A stretch of 64,000 bases of DNA. Source: Oscillospiraceae bacterium. GTDB lineage: Bacteria > Bacillota > Clostridia > Oscillospirales > Oscillospiraceae. A program made the position numbers and the translations under genes. The stretch is from contig JAFRER010000010.1 in NCBI GenBank assembly GCA_017434755.1, positions 186,001-250,000 of the forward strand, in the 5' to 3' direction. Below the pieces are notes generated by a model. The model was given only the letters and a program-made list of their open reading frames with translations, had not been told where the DNA came from and did no database searches. Below are positions 35,597-44,483 of the stretch, in pieces (the first letter of the stretch is position 1; every line of letters starts with the position of its first letter).

Positions 35597-37191
35597 AGAC
35601 AGTCAATAAAGTGGTAAATCCTGTCAAACGGGCCGGCGAGCAGAGCCCCGCCGGAATTTACGATGAGAAGCTGAAAGTCCGCAAACGCAGAGAATGGCGC
35701 GGCGTGAAGGACACTTTCTATGATTACACCAGATGGCTGTATCTCGTGTCTGTGCTTGCAAAGTTCATTGCGGTGCCGCGCAACATAAAAGGCTTCTTCC
35801 GCTATCGCTGGATGATGAGCTACCTGTTCGTCATGCACGGCATGGACAAGTTTACCATCGGCCTTCGCGACGAGGCCCTGCGCATCACGCACACTTCCTT
35901 CAACTTCGTCATCGCGGACGTTACCCAGGCCATTGCCAACTGCTTCCGCGGCGACCGCCGCGTCGGCAACGACAAGGCCTATTCAGACGCCTGCGTGGTG
36001 ACGGACGAGAATTCCATGGTCACCTTCATGATGGGCTTCAATACGGACGAGGTGCACACCATCCTCCGTGAGGTGCCCACGATGTTTGCCTCAAACATCT
36101 TCCATCAGTTCAACGTCATGCACTATCTTGACATCGCCCAGCAGTACGGGATCCCCGGAGACGTCTGCCCCATGCCCGAGGCAGAGGCCGGCATCTCCAT
36201 CGAGGACGACTTCTGCGTCCTTGGCAGCTGCGCTGTGCAGAACAACACCACCTGCGACGGCTCGCTTATGGGCAACGGCATCATAGCCAAGCGCCTCGAG
36301 CGGGAATACGGCATACCCACCTTCCAGCTCGCCACCCCGCTGCGCCATAAGGAGCCCGACGTGCTCGAATATGCCGCCGAGGAGATAAAGAAGGCCATCG
36401 CCTTCGTCGAGGAGCACACCGGCGCGAAATGGAACTGGGACACCTACTTCACCGCCGCCAAGCGCGTAAACGACGCCACCCGCTGCCGCATTGCCCAGAT
36501 GGAGATCAACTCCACGCCGTACCCGCAGTTCTTCGGCGCGGCGTTCAGCCTGTATAACGACACCAACTACATGGGCAACTCCGGCCGCAACGCGGACTTT
36601 GTGACGATCGACCACAAGCTGCTCGAGCTCGCCGAGCAGGGCTACCAGGCCAAGAGAATGTACGCGAAGGAGTACCGCCACCGCTGCATCGTCTGGGGCG
36701 TGCAGCCGCAGTACGTAATCGACATGCTCTACTGGATGGTCCAGTGCTGGGGCGTGGTTCCCCTCACCGACATGCTCTCCGTTATCAACACGGATATGAT
36801 CGCCGAGGAGGATACGCCCGAGAACCGTGAGCAGGCATACCGTGACATGGCCATGCTGAACATGGAGATGATCATGCGGAACCACACCCACGGCGGCTAC
36901 AAGGTCCTGCTCGATGACCTCTGGGATCTGTGCGAGAAGATGAATGCCGATATCGTCATGATGTGGGAGCACATGTCCTGCAAGGCGCTGACCGGCATGC
37001 ACGGAATGTTCGAGGAACAGGCGAGAGAGCGCGGGATCCATATCATGTGGGTCTCCCACGACCTCTGCGATCCGCGCGTGTTCACCCGCCAGGCCATACG
37101 CGACCAGGTCAATTCCTACATGCGCACGGTCATGCGCGAGGAGCCGCTGGATCCGGGTCTTGAGATCATCCCGGACAACGAGGCGTATTAA
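35593..37191 (+). CDS. 2-hydroxyacyl-CoA dehydratase family protein, subunit 2
   Basis: 532 aa, longer than usual family members (about 370-430) because of an N-terminal extension of about 120 residues that includes a basic segment (KLKVRKRREWRG). The body has the family layout: DACVVTDENSMVTFMMGF, an acidic region with CVLGSCAVQNNTTCDGSLM, EYGIPTFQLATPLRH, and the C-terminal IVMMWEHMSCKALTG and IMWVSHDLCDP. Several Cys could bind the cluster. The start at 35593 overlaps the previous stop (ATGA), so the two subunits are made together. Substrate unknown. Confidence 0.82.
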   Translation: MKTVNKVVNPVKRAGEQSPAGIYDEKLKVRKRREWRGVKDTFYDYTRWLYLVSVLAKFIAVPRNIKGFFRYRWMMSYLFVMHGMDKFTIGLRDEALRITHTSFNFVIADVTQAIANCFRGDRRVGNDKAYSDACVVTDENSMVTFMMGFNTDEVHTILREVPTMFASNIFHQFNVMHYLDIAQQYGIPGDVCPMPEAEAGISIEDDFCVLGSCAVQNNTTCDGSLMGNGIIAKRLEREYGIPTFQLATPLRHKEPDVLEYAAEEIKKAIAFVEEHTGAKWNWDTYFTAAKRVNDATRCRIAQMEINSTPYPQFFGAAFSLYNDTNYMGNSGRNADFVTIDHKLLELAEQGYQAKRMYAKEYRHRCIVWGVQPQYVIDMLYWMVQCWGVVPLTDMLSVINTDMIAEEDTPENREQAYRDMAMLNMEMIMRNHTHGGYKVLLDDLWDLCEKMNADIVMMWEHMSCKALTGMHGMFEEQARERGIHIMWVSHDLCDPRVFTRQAIRDQVNSYMRTVMREEPLDPGLEIIPDNEAY

Positions 37192-37207
37192 AAGGAGGGA
37201 CAGGGAA

Positions 37208-37387
37208 ATGTCAAAAATCGGAAAATTCTTGCTGAAGGTCCTTTTGCGGATCGTCCTGCTCGCTCTCGGCTTCTTTGTTGTGACGTTCACGATCTATATA
37301 TTCAATCTCGACATGAAGGCGACGGCGATGCTCGAGCCCTTCTTTGAGAAGTGGTACGACAAACTGGAGCGCAAACAGTATATCTGA
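37208..37387 (+). CDS. Single-pass membrane microprotein
   Basis: 59 aa: a short basic start, one transmembrane helix (about 7-31, rich in Leu, Val and Phe) and a charged tail ending KWYDKLERKQYI. AAAAGGAGGG lies before the ATG, which is 16 nt after the dehydratase-family gene, and a terminator follows at once, so it is the third gene of that operon. No family was recognised. It could anchor the dehydratase-like pair to the membrane, which is an inference from position only. Confidence 0.75.
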   Translation: MSKIGKFLLKVLLRIVLLALGFFVVTFTIYIFNLDMKATAMLEPFFEKWYDKLERKQYI

Positions 37388-37395
37388 CCGGACGC

Positions 37396-37423
37396 GGCGG
37401 GGCGGATGGATGTCCGCCCCGCC
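37396..37423 (+). terminator. Terminator of the dehydratase-family operon
   Basis: GGCGGGGCGGA, short loop, TCCGCCCCGCC then TGTTTCCC. Very stable stem, weak T-run. Confidence 0.65.
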
Positions 37424-37474
37424 TGTTTCCCGCGGCTTGCAAAATGCGAGCAATAATCCTTTCAGGAGAGTAAT

Positions 37475-38767
37475 ATGGCTGATGTGTACATAACCGGGCA
37501 CAGGAACCCGGATCTGGACAGTCTCTGCAGTGCACTGGCATATGCGGATCTGAAAAACCTGATCGATCCCGAAAACACCTATATCCCTGTGCGCTGCTCG
37601 CATATGGGGGAAGACCTGAAGGAGCTTCTTCCGGTATTGGATATAGAACCTCCTCCGTACATGCGCAATGTCTATCCGAAGGTCTCGGACGTGATGCTCA
37701 CCGATGTCTCGGATGCAGAGGCAGATATGCTGCTTTCGGAGTACGCGAAGATGATAACCGAGAGGACACCGTCCGCTTTCCCGATCTTTGAGAACGGAAA
37801 GTTCTACGGCCTTCTGAGCATCGATGACATCTCCGCGTGGACGATGAAGAACCTCGCTGAAGCCGGAGAGATCACGGAGATCCCGAAGGTGCGGGACATC
37901 ATGCGGGAGCAGGCCAAGCCATTGCAGGCGGAAGACCTGTTCGAAGAGGGAAGGAACGCGTTCCTCAACGGAAGCAAGCGCGGTCTGGCGGTCTTCAGCG
38001 GGGAGGAATTCGTCGGCTATGTGACGAGAAGATGCTTCCTCACTACCCCGAAATACAACGTGATCCTCGTGGACCACAATGAGATGAGTCAGAGCATCAA
38101 AGGCGTTGAGAGCGCGAACATCCTTGAGATCATAGATCATCACCGGCTTAACGCCATGAAGACCTCGATCCCGCTGTTTATCGACGCGGAGCCCCTCGGA
38201 AGCACCTGCACGATCGTCTACCAGCTGTTCCTGCGGAACGGCCTGCGTCCCTCGGCAAAGACGGCGAAGTTCCTGCTCACGGGCATCCTCTCCGATACAC
38301 TCATTCTGAAGAGCCCCACCACGACGCAGACGGACATCGGCGTGGCCTACGCGCTGGCGGCGATGTGCAGACTCAATCTCGAGGAATACGGACGGAAGAT
38401 CTTCAGCACCATCGAGGGCCTGAAGAGCAGGGAACCTGCGGCGGCAATTTCCTCGGATTTCAAAATCTATTCCGAGAAGAACAGGAAGATCGGTATCGGC
38501 CAGTGTGAAGTCACCACGCTCAAGGATCTGGACGAGTACCGTGAACTCTATCTGGAAGCGCTCAACGAAGTGAAAACGAGAAACGGGCTCGACTGGGCGC
38601 TGCTGATGATCACGGACGTGATATCCGAGCACAGTGTCCTTCTCAGCACAGACTGCCATGCGGAAAAGCAGCTGCCTTATTCCGAACTGAGCGACCATGT
38701 ATTCGACATGCCCGGTGTGATGAGCCGAAAAAAGCAGCTCCTCCCGGAGATCATCAATTCGATCTGA
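37475..38767 (+). CDS. Manganese-dependent inorganic pyrophosphatase with CBS domains
   Basis: 430 aa family II (DHH) pyrophosphatase. The N-terminal metal site is in ITGHRNPDLDSLCSALAY, followed by an inserted pair of CBS domains (about 65-190; PKVSDVMLTDV and IPKVRDIMREQA), then VILVDHNEMSQ and the DHH motif in ILEIIDHHRLN, and the C-terminal DHHA2 domain. It cleaves PPi to phosphate; CBS domains bind adenine nucleotides and regulate activity. No DRTGG domain sits between the CBS domains. Good ribosome site (CAGGAG). Confidence 0.93.
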   Translation: MADVYITGHRNPDLDSLCSALAYADLKNLIDPENTYIPVRCSHMGEDLKELLPVLDIEPPPYMRNVYPKVSDVMLTDVSDAEADMLLSEYAKMITERTPSAFPIFENGKFYGLLSIDDISAWTMKNLAEAGEITEIPKVRDIMREQAKPLQAEDLFEEGRNAFLNGSKRGLAVFSGEEFVGYVTRRCFLTTPKYNVILVDHNEMSQSIKGVESANILEIIDHHRLNAMKTSIPLFIDAEPLGSTCTIVYQLFLRNGLRPSAKTAKFLLTGILSDTLILKSPTTTQTDIGVAYALAAMCRLNLEEYGRKIFSTIEGLKSREPAAAISSDFKIYSEKNRKIGIGQCEVTTLKDLDEYRELYLEALNEVKTRNGLDWALLMITDVISEHSVLLSTDCHAEKQLPYSELSDHVFDMPGVMSRKKQLLPEIINSI

Positions 38768-38776
38768 TCAGATATT

Positions 38777-38817
38777 AAACAGAGAAACGGACGGCGTCGC
38801 CGTCCGTTTCTCTGTTT
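38777..38817 (+). terminator. Strong bidirectional terminator
   Basis: A perfect 19-bp stem with loop GTC between the convergent pyrophosphatase and HbpS/GlcG-like genes. Confidence 0.92.
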
Positions 38818-38833
38818 GTGAACATATGGGAGC

Positions 38834-39391
38834 TTATTTGTCGAAGTATTTTTCCCGGCCGGGATTGGTTGTGCCGGCGGGAGCAATGTTCCGGCAGATC
38901 GCGTCATAGGCGGACCAGGCGCACAGTTCGTCCTGCTCGCCGCTGCCGCCGCTACAGATGACGGCGATGCTGCCGATGAGCGTCCCCTCCTGCTCCACAG
39001 GATAGAGCACGCAGCCCATCATGTTCTGCCGTCCCATGATATTCTCGGATTCCGGCTGCTCGGCGGAGGTGAGGAGCTTTCCGACGGAGATCTCAAAGGC
39101 CCGCCTTACGGCGGCTATTTTTATACATGCCAGGCCGAAGCAGTTTGCAGTGAAACCGACGGGATTGGACTCGGGCGGGATGATGCAGCTGCCGTTTTCC
39201 ACGATGGGGAAGATCCGCAGACGGTCCTCCTCGGCCATCAGGTCATCAAAACAGTCCGTCCCGGAAGACTCATTTGAAAAGCACAGCCCGACGATACCGT
39301 ATTTTATCCCGACCTCTTCCGCCTTTTCGCGGGCATCCTTCACCGCCTCGCGGACCAGGCTGTCCATCTGTTCCTTGCTGATAACTGCCAT
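38834..39391 (-). CDS. HbpS/GlcG-type heme-binding-fold protein
   Basis: 185 aa. The family layout is recognisable: a helix of KDAREKAEEVGIKYGIV, a central AVRRAFEISVGKLL helix, and the C-terminal GCVLYPVEQEGTLIGSIAVICSGGSGEQDELCAWSAYDAI, which matches the YPV...GxxxGaIgVSGG...QDe.ca..a pattern of GlcG/HbpS. Members bind heme or cofactors such as cobalamin, or are structural partners in metabolic enzymes. This one has many Cys and acts in the cytosol. The upstream MATE gene on the same strand may share its transcript. Confidence 0.7.
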   Translation of the reverse strand: MAVISKEQMDSLVREAVKDAREKAEEVGIKYGIVGLCFSNESSGTDCFDDLMAEEDRLRIFPIVENGSCIIPPESNPVGFTANCFGLACIKIAAVRRAFEISVGKLLTSAEQPESENIMGRQNMMGCVLYPVEQEGTLIGSIAVICSGGSGEQDELCAWSAYDAICRNIAPAGTTNPGREKYFDK

Positions 39392-39430
39392 TTCGGAAGC
39401 TCCTTTCTGTTGGTAATGGTCTGTATATGT

Positions 39431-40777
39431 TCAGTCACGGGTGAGCTTTTTGCACCAGTTACCGAAATTCACCTTGATAAACGCGGGGATACATTTGAAG
39501 ATCTGGTCGAGATTCAAGCACCAGACGACGATTACCGGAGGCGCGTTCAGGACGAACGCGACGATGAACGACAGCGGGATGACGATTCCCCATATGCTGA
39601 TCAGGTCCAATATCATGACATATTTCGTGTCCCCGCCGCCTTTGATGATGCCCGCGTTTACCGGCATCTGGTAGCACATGCCGGCCATGATGAAGCACAG
39701 GATGTGCAGGAAGGAGCGGGCAAGGCTTCGGCTTTCGTCCGAAAAGCTGTACAACGAGAGCACCGGCTCCGTCAGCAGGAAGAGGATGAGCGCACAGACA
39801 ACGCCCATGCATACGAACATGATCTGAAAGGTCTTCGCGTATTCCTTTATCCGGTCCTGCTTCCGCTCACCTATGATCTTGCCGATCGATACGTTCGTGG
39901 CGGAGGCCGCGCCGACCGCAATGGTCTTGACGATGAGATAGAGATTGGAAGCCATGCTGTTCGCGGCGATCGCGGCGGAGGACATATGGCCGAGGATGGC
40001 GGTATGGATGGCGTTATTCAGACCCCACAGGCTCTGTGTGAAGATGATCGGCGCACTGACTTTATAATAGTCCGCTGCGATCTTTTTGTCCCAGATCAGG
40101 AAATCCCGGAACTTCAGATGGAGGTTCTTCTCTTTCTTTGCGAGGAAGAACAGCAGGATCAGTACTTCGATGATCCTTGCGGCGAGCGTGCCGATGGCAG
40201 CGCCCCGTATGCCCATGCGAGGGCACCCGAGATTTCCGAAGATCAGCAGCCAGTTTATCCCGCAGTTGATGAAAAGGGTGCTCAGCGAGAGATAAAAGGC
40301 AATCCTCACCACCTCCGTACATCGCAGAACAGCCAGAAGAATCGTCGTCACGCAGAAGAGCGGATAGGTGAAACGTATGATTCTGAGATAATCCACGCCC
40401 TCGGAAATGATGGCGGAGTCATTGGTGAATAGCGAGACTACCTGCACGGGGAACAACGAAACGGCCGTAAAAAGAACGGCCATAAAAATCAGCGACGTGC
40501 GCATGGCGACCGAGGCGACCCGCTTGATCGGCTCCGTCCTTCCGGCGCCCCAGTACTGTGAGGCGATGATCACCATCCCGTCGCCGATTCCGATCAGGAT
40601 ATTCTGGTAGACGAACTGGATCTGGTTCACCGCCGTGGCACCGGACAGGGAGGCCTCCGCGAATCTTCCGAGCATCAGGTTGTCCGCCAGGTTGACACCC
40701 AGCGAGATGACGTTCTGGAGGATTATGGGAAGGCACAGCGCGAGAAAGGTTGTATAGAATTTTTTCTCACGTATCAT
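39431..40777 (-). CDS. MATE family efflux transporter
   Basis: 448 aa with 12 predicted membrane helices in two similar halves. It starts MIREKKFYTTFLALCLPIIL with NVISLGVNLADNLMLGRFAE, the classical MATE first-helix signature, and a second-half match at IFTQSLWGLNNAIHTAILGHMSS. It exports cationic drugs or metabolites using H+ or Na+. AGAGGC precedes the ATG. It lies 42 nt downstream of the DUF1836 gene on the same strand. Substrate unknown. Confidence 0.93.
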   Translation of the reverse strand: MIREKKFYTTFLALCLPIILQNVISLGVNLADNLMLGRFAEASLSGATAVNQIQFVYQNILIGIGDGMVIIASQYWGAGRTEPIKRVASVAMRTSLIFMAVLFTAVSLFPVQVVSLFTNDSAIISEGVDYLRIIRFTYPLFCVTTILLAVLRCTEVVRIAFYLSLSTLFINCGINWLLIFGNLGCPRMGIRGAAIGTLAARIIEVLILLFFLAKKEKNLHLKFRDFLIWDKKIAADYYKVSAPIIFTQSLWGLNNAIHTAILGHMSSAAIAANSMASNLYLIVKTIAVGAASATNVSIGKIIGERKQDRIKEYAKTFQIMFVCMGVVCALILFLLTEPVLSLYSFSDESRSLARSFLHILCFIMAGMCYQMPVNAGIIKGGGDTKYVMILDLISIWGIVIPLSFIVAFVLNAPPVIVVWCLNLDQIFKCIPAFIKVNFGNWCKKLTRD

Positions 40778-40819
40778 CTGCTTTGCCTCTTGACAAACAG
40801 TCTGGTTTTTAGGATAGAA

Positions 40820-41428
40820 TTACTGGACAGTACGCTCGATGCTGCCGCCGTTGCTGAGGTCCTTCCCTTCAAGCAGCATCAGCTTTTCCGCGAGCAGCCT
40901 GGAAAAGCCGGCCAGGACGGCATTCGTGAAGATCAGATCCTCGGTGGTGGTGATTGCGCATTCCGGATTGTCCTTATGGTCAAGGATCGGACCGGCGATC
41001 ACCCGCACCTGCTCGGTGAAATAGCGAGCGACCGTCCTGTGACGGACGACATACGAAGTATAGATCTCTCTGACCTGTTCCTCACTGAGATCCATCGGGA
41101 TCAGCTTCTGGATCAGCGCAATGCTGAGCGAGTGCTTGAGCGTGAGTATGACGATAAGATAGGCGATGTGGACCCTGTAATACCGGCGCTTCACCGGCTC
41201 GGGCATCACCTTGATCCGGACATAGTTGTTTATGGTGGCTGCGGTAATGAACTGCTCCTCTTTCAGTTCAGGGGGCAGATAGTCGAGATACTCCTGGAGC
41301 AGAGCGGTCACCTGTTCCATGTAAAGGCCGAAATTCGGGATCTCGTCCCAGTCGGGAAGACGGAAGTTCTGCAGGTATACCTCCCAGCGGCGGAGTTTTC
41401 CCGCAACGAGCGCTTTATCGTAAGCCAT
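40820..41428 (-). CDS. DUF1836 family protein
   Basis: 202 aa. The DUF1836 pattern is clear: LPDWDEIPNFGLYMEQVTALLQEYL, then FITAATINNYVRIKVMPEPVKRRYYRVHIAYLIVILTLKHSLSI. The family is thought to include a MerR-like helix-turn-helix; the function is not established. The ATG at 41428 follows TTTTGAGGTG; a longer in-frame start lies within the promoter. Promoter at 41447-41475. It is followed on the same strand by the MATE exporter, which it may regulate; that is an inference. Confidence 0.85.
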   Translation of the reverse strand: MAYDKALVAGKLRRWEVYLQNFRLPDWDEIPNFGLYMEQVTALLQEYLDYLPPELKEEQFITAATINNYVRIKVMPEPVKRRYYRVHIAYLIVILTLKHSLSIALIQKLIPMDLSEEQVREIYTSYVVRHRTVARYFTEQVRVIAGPILDHKDNPECAITTTEDLIFTNAVLAGFSRLLAEKLMLLEGKDLSNGGSIERTVQ

Positions 41429-41446
41429 TTCTATCACCTCAAAACC

Positions 41447-41475
41447 ATTATAGCAAAGTATTGTGGGATGTACAA
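41447..41475 (-). promoter_or_regulatory. Promoter of the DUF1836 gene
   Basis: Minus strand TTGTAC, 17-bp spacer, TATAAT. The spacer is AT-richer than those of the recurrent promoter family. Confidence 0.65.
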
Positions 41476-41497
41476 GAAGCATAAAAGAAAAAGCATG

Positions 41498-41526
41498 TTG
41501 ACTTAATCTGAATCTCGATATATAAT
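41498..41526 (+). promoter_or_regulatory. Promoter of the degV pair
   Basis: TTGACT (41498-41503), 17-bp spacer, TATAAT (41521-41526). Confidence 0.75.
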
Positions 41527-41578
41527 AATATACAATATTAGATTTCTAATTTAGCATATTATATAGAAAAGGTGATAT

Positions 41579-42469
41579 ATGAGTTTCAGCATCATTACCG
41601 ACACGTCGGCAAACCTGCCCACTCCGTGGCTGAAGGAGAACAGAGTATCTGCGGTCCCTTTCAGTTATTTTATAAACGGCAGAGAGCACAAATGCATTGA
41701 TACATTGCTTTTCAACGCCAAAAAGTTCTATACTGCCATCCGCGAAGGAACAAAGGTGACCACTTCCCTGATAAGCCCGGCAGCTTATTCCGATTATTTC
41801 CGTGCTGCATTGGAGAATGGCGAAGATATTCTGTACATCAGCATGTCTTCGGGGATCAGCGGCTCCTTTCAGGCGGCTCAGCTTGCTGCGCACGGTCTTT
41901 CCGAAGAATTCCCGGAAAGAAGAATAATCCTTGTCGATTCCATAGGAGCCTCACTCGGAGAGGGACTGCTTGCGATGAAGGCTGTTGAGATGCGGTCTGC
42001 CGGCATGAGCATCGAAGAGACCGCTGCAGAGCTTGAGCAGATGAAAACCTCAATGTGTCAGGTGTTTACGGTGGATGATCTGATGCATCTCAGGTCCACG
42101 GGTAGACTGTCCAATGCAAAAGCAGTGATAGGGTCGGTCCTGAACATAAAGCCGCTGCTAAAGGGAGACAGTGCCGGACGCATTGTTTCTTTTGCAAAGA
42201 CCCGCGGCAGACGCCGGTCGATTGAAGCAGTCGCAGATCAGTACGACAGACTGGTCTCGGATGCAGAGAATCAGACCATAGGCATCGCACATGCGGACTG
42301 TATGGATGATGTGGAGTATCTGTGCGGACTGCTCAAAAGGAACAATCCGCCCAAAGAAATCATGACAGTCGATTATGAACCTGTCACGGGAGCACATGTA
42401 GGCCCCGGAGCCCTTGCACTGTTCTTCTTCGGAAGCAGGGAATTTCGATTTGAAAAAGCATTTTGCTGA
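41579..42469 (+). CDS. DegV family fatty-acid-binding protein (FakB-like), first copy
   Basis: 296 aa. DegV motifs: FSIITDTSANLPTPWL at the start, VTTSLISPAAY, ILYISMSSGISGSFQAA, and VFTVDDLMHLRSTGRLSNAKAVIGSVLNIKPLL near the middle, ending in GAHVGPGALALFFFG. Such proteins hold a fatty acid for phosphorylation by FakA kinase. No fakA is in the window. AAAAGGTGAT precedes the ATG. A paralogue follows 21 nt later. Confidence 0.92.
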   Translation: MSFSIITDTSANLPTPWLKENRVSAVPFSYFINGREHKCIDTLLFNAKKFYTAIREGTKVTTSLISPAAYSDYFRAALENGEDILYISMSSGISGSFQAAQLAAHGLSEEFPERRIILVDSIGASLGEGLLAMKAVEMRSAGMSIEETAAELEQMKTSMCQVFTVDDLMHLRSTGRLSNAKAVIGSVLNIKPLLKGDSAGRIVSFAKTRGRRRSIEAVADQYDRLVSDAENQTIGIAHADCMDDVEYLCGLLKRNNPPKEIMTVDYEPVTGAHVGPGALALFFFGSREFRFEKAFC

Positions 42470-42490
42470 CAGCAGAAAGGGACGATGAAA

Positions 42491-43357
42491 ATGAGCGAAT
42501 ACGTGATCTATACCGATTCCGCATGCGACATCCCGGCCGAAACGCTGGCCGAATGGGGAGTGGAATGCCGCGCGCTCACCTATACATTCGACGGGGAATA
42601 CAAACAGTATTCCAACTACGGCCTCCCATACCCGGAGTTTTACGACAGGGTGAGGAAAGGAGGCGTTGCCAGAACGTCTGCGGTGAACGCTGAGGCCTTT
42701 CTAAACGGCTTTGAGCCCATCCTGCAGAGCGGGCAGAACATCCTTTATATCGGCTTCTCCTCAGGCCTCAGCAGCACCTACGACGCGGCCTGTATCGCCG
42801 CGAAGGAGCTGCTCGAGAAGTATCCCGAAAGGGACATCCGCTGCGTCGACACGCGCGGCGCCTCGGCAGGCTTTGGCTTGTTGCTTTACATGGCAGTTGA
42901 AAAGAAAAAAGAGGGTGCGACGCTTGAAGAGAACGAGCAGTATATCCTTGACAACCGCTTCCATCTCTGCCACTGGTTCACCGTGGAGGATCTGATCTAC
43001 CTCAAACGCGGAGGCCGGATAAGTGCGGCCACGGCAATCGTAGGCAACATTCTAAACTTCAAGCCCGTTCTGCATATGGACGATCCGGGCCATCTGATCA
43101 ATATGTTCAAGGTCAGAGGCAGAAAGAACTCGCTTGTTGCACTGGCGGACAAATACGGAGAGCTTGCCCTTGATCCCAAAGGAGGCACGGTATTCATCTC
43201 CCACGGTGACTGCCTTGAGGATGCGCAGAAGCTCGCGGACATGCTCCGGGAGCGCTTTGCCGTGAAGGTGTCTAAAATTGTTTATGTCGGACCGGTCATT
43301 GGAGCACATTCAGGCCCGGGAACCATAGCGCTGTTTTTCCTCGGCCGAGAACGCTGA
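42491..43357 (+). CDS. DegV family fatty-acid-binding protein (FakB-like), second copy
   Basis: 288 aa, clearly homologous to its upstream neighbour: YVIYTDSACDIPAETLAEWG, ARTSAVNAEAF, ILYIGFSSGLSSTYDAA, WFTVEDLIYLKRGGRISAATAIVGNILNFKPVL, GAHSGPGTIALFFLG. Paralogous FakB proteins commonly differ in fatty-acid preference. I use the ATG at 42491, about 9 nt after the AAAGGG site; the ATG at 42485 is only 3 nt from it. Divergence between the two copies suggests an old duplication. Terminator at 43373-43408. Confidence 0.92.
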   Translation: MSEYVIYTDSACDIPAETLAEWGVECRALTYTFDGEYKQYSNYGLPYPEFYDRVRKGGVARTSAVNAEAFLNGFEPILQSGQNILYIGFSSGLSSTYDAACIAAKELLEKYPERDIRCVDTRGASAGFGLLLYMAVEKKKEGATLEENEQYILDNRFHLCHWFTVEDLIYLKRGGRISAATAIVGNILNFKPVLHMDDPGHLINMFKVRGRKNSLVALADKYGELALDPKGGTVFISHGDCLEDAQKLADMLRERFAVKVSKIVYVGPVIGAHSGPGTIALFFLGRER

Positions 43358-43372
43358 GAACAGAGTAAAAAG

Positions 43373-43408
43373 AATAAGACCTCCGTGCTGAAACACGGAG
43401 GTCTTATT
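43373..43408 (+). terminator. Bidirectional terminator between degV and corA
   Basis: Perfect 15-bp stem AATAAGACCTCCGTG, loop CTGAAA, complement. Confidence 0.9.
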
Positions 43409-43420
43409 CTTTCTATGGCG

Positions 43421-44344
43421 TCACAGCCATTTTTTCTTTTTGAACCAGAGGATGCATCCGATGACTATGGTAATGCAGACGACTATCACGATCGGATAGC
43501 TGATTCTTGATTCCAGAGACGGCATGTATTTGAAGTTCATACCGTACCAGCCGGTGATCAGTGTCAGCGGAGTGAAAATGGTGGTGATGACGGTGAGCAG
43601 CGTCATGATTCGATTCTGCTTCTCGTCTATCCGTGTCTGGATGAGTTCTCTGAGCTGGACAGTGTAGTCACGGAGATTGGAAACACTGTCCCGAAGACGT
43701 TCCACACGCTGTGTAAACAGTCTGAAATACCGTAGATTATCCTCTGCAAAGAAGCCGTTCTCATTCTCCTGCAATTCCTGCCCGAAGTCTATGAGACGCC
43801 CATAGTGCAGATGCAGATCGAGGAGCTTCCCGCGAACGGTATTGAGTTTGGAAAGGGACTCCGCTGTGTCATCTGAGAGGATATCGTCCTCCATCCTGTC
43901 AAGTGCCTGCTCCATCTGCTCGAGCATTTCAAGATCCTGACTGATCACCTGCTCGAGAAAATCGTAGAGAAAGCGCTCAAGGCTCGGCATCTGTGTCTTT
44001 TTGTTCCGGGAAACCTCAAAGATGATCGCCTCGGCAAGACCGGCATCGTCAATGAATACAACGCCTTTTTCATCAAGGGCAAAAGCAAAGCAGCCGGTGA
44101 TCTCCGCGGAATAGCTCATCTCCGGGATGGCAATGCTGCCGGTGAGCGAATCGAAATTCACGATCGCCCTGGTTATCGGGACTGCGGGGATGTCCAGATC
44201 AATGTCGATCTCGTCACCCATCAGGAACGAACGCCTGCTTTCAAGCCATTCTTTCCGGGTGAGGACGGCAGCGAAAGGAACCGTGCCGGAAAGTGCTTCT
44301 TCGGCGGTGCATGGCACCAGAGTTTCTTTTATCAGGTAGAACAT
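43421..44344 (-). CDS. corA: CorA family magnesium/divalent cation transporter
   Basis: 307 aa. A cytosolic alpha/beta domain and long helices (about 100-240) lead to two C-terminal membrane helices with the selectivity motif GMN in ITGWYGMNFKYMPSLE, and a Lys-rich end (LWFKKKKWL). It forms a pentameric Mg2+ channel. The ATG at 44344 is 8 nt after AAAGGGG; an in-frame TTG seven codons upstream has no site. Single gene between two terminators. Confidence 0.93.
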   Translation of the reverse strand: MFYLIKETLVPCTAEEALSGTVPFAAVLTRKEWLESRRSFLMGDEIDIDLDIPAVPITRAIVNFDSLTGSIAIPEMSYSAEITGCFAFALDEKGVVFIDDAGLAEAIIFEVSRNKKTQMPSLERFLYDFLEQVISQDLEMLEQMEQALDRMEDDILSDDTAESLSKLNTVRGKLLDLHLHYGRLIDFGQELQENENGFFAEDNLRYFRLFTQRVERLRDSVSNLRDYTVQLRELIQTRIDEKQNRIMTLLTVITTIFTPLTLITGWYGMNFKYMPSLESRISYPIVIVVCITIVIGCILWFKKKKWL

Positions 44345-44421
44345 GATATACACCCCTTTACGCAAGACAGTATATCAAAGCACCTTTTAGAATTCAATAA
44401 TGTCTGTAAATGCAAAAATGC

Positions 44422-44460
44422 GCAAAACCTTCGGAAGAATAATCATTCCGGAGGTTTTGC
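44422..44460 (-). terminator. Terminator after the flavin-reductase-like gene
   Basis: GCAAAACCTTCGGA pairs with TCCGGAGGTTTTGC (one wobble) around a 10-nt loop, downstream of the minus-strand gene that ends at 44484. Confidence 0.75.
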
Positions 44461-44483
44461 ATCAAAGAATCCTCAGTTTGATA

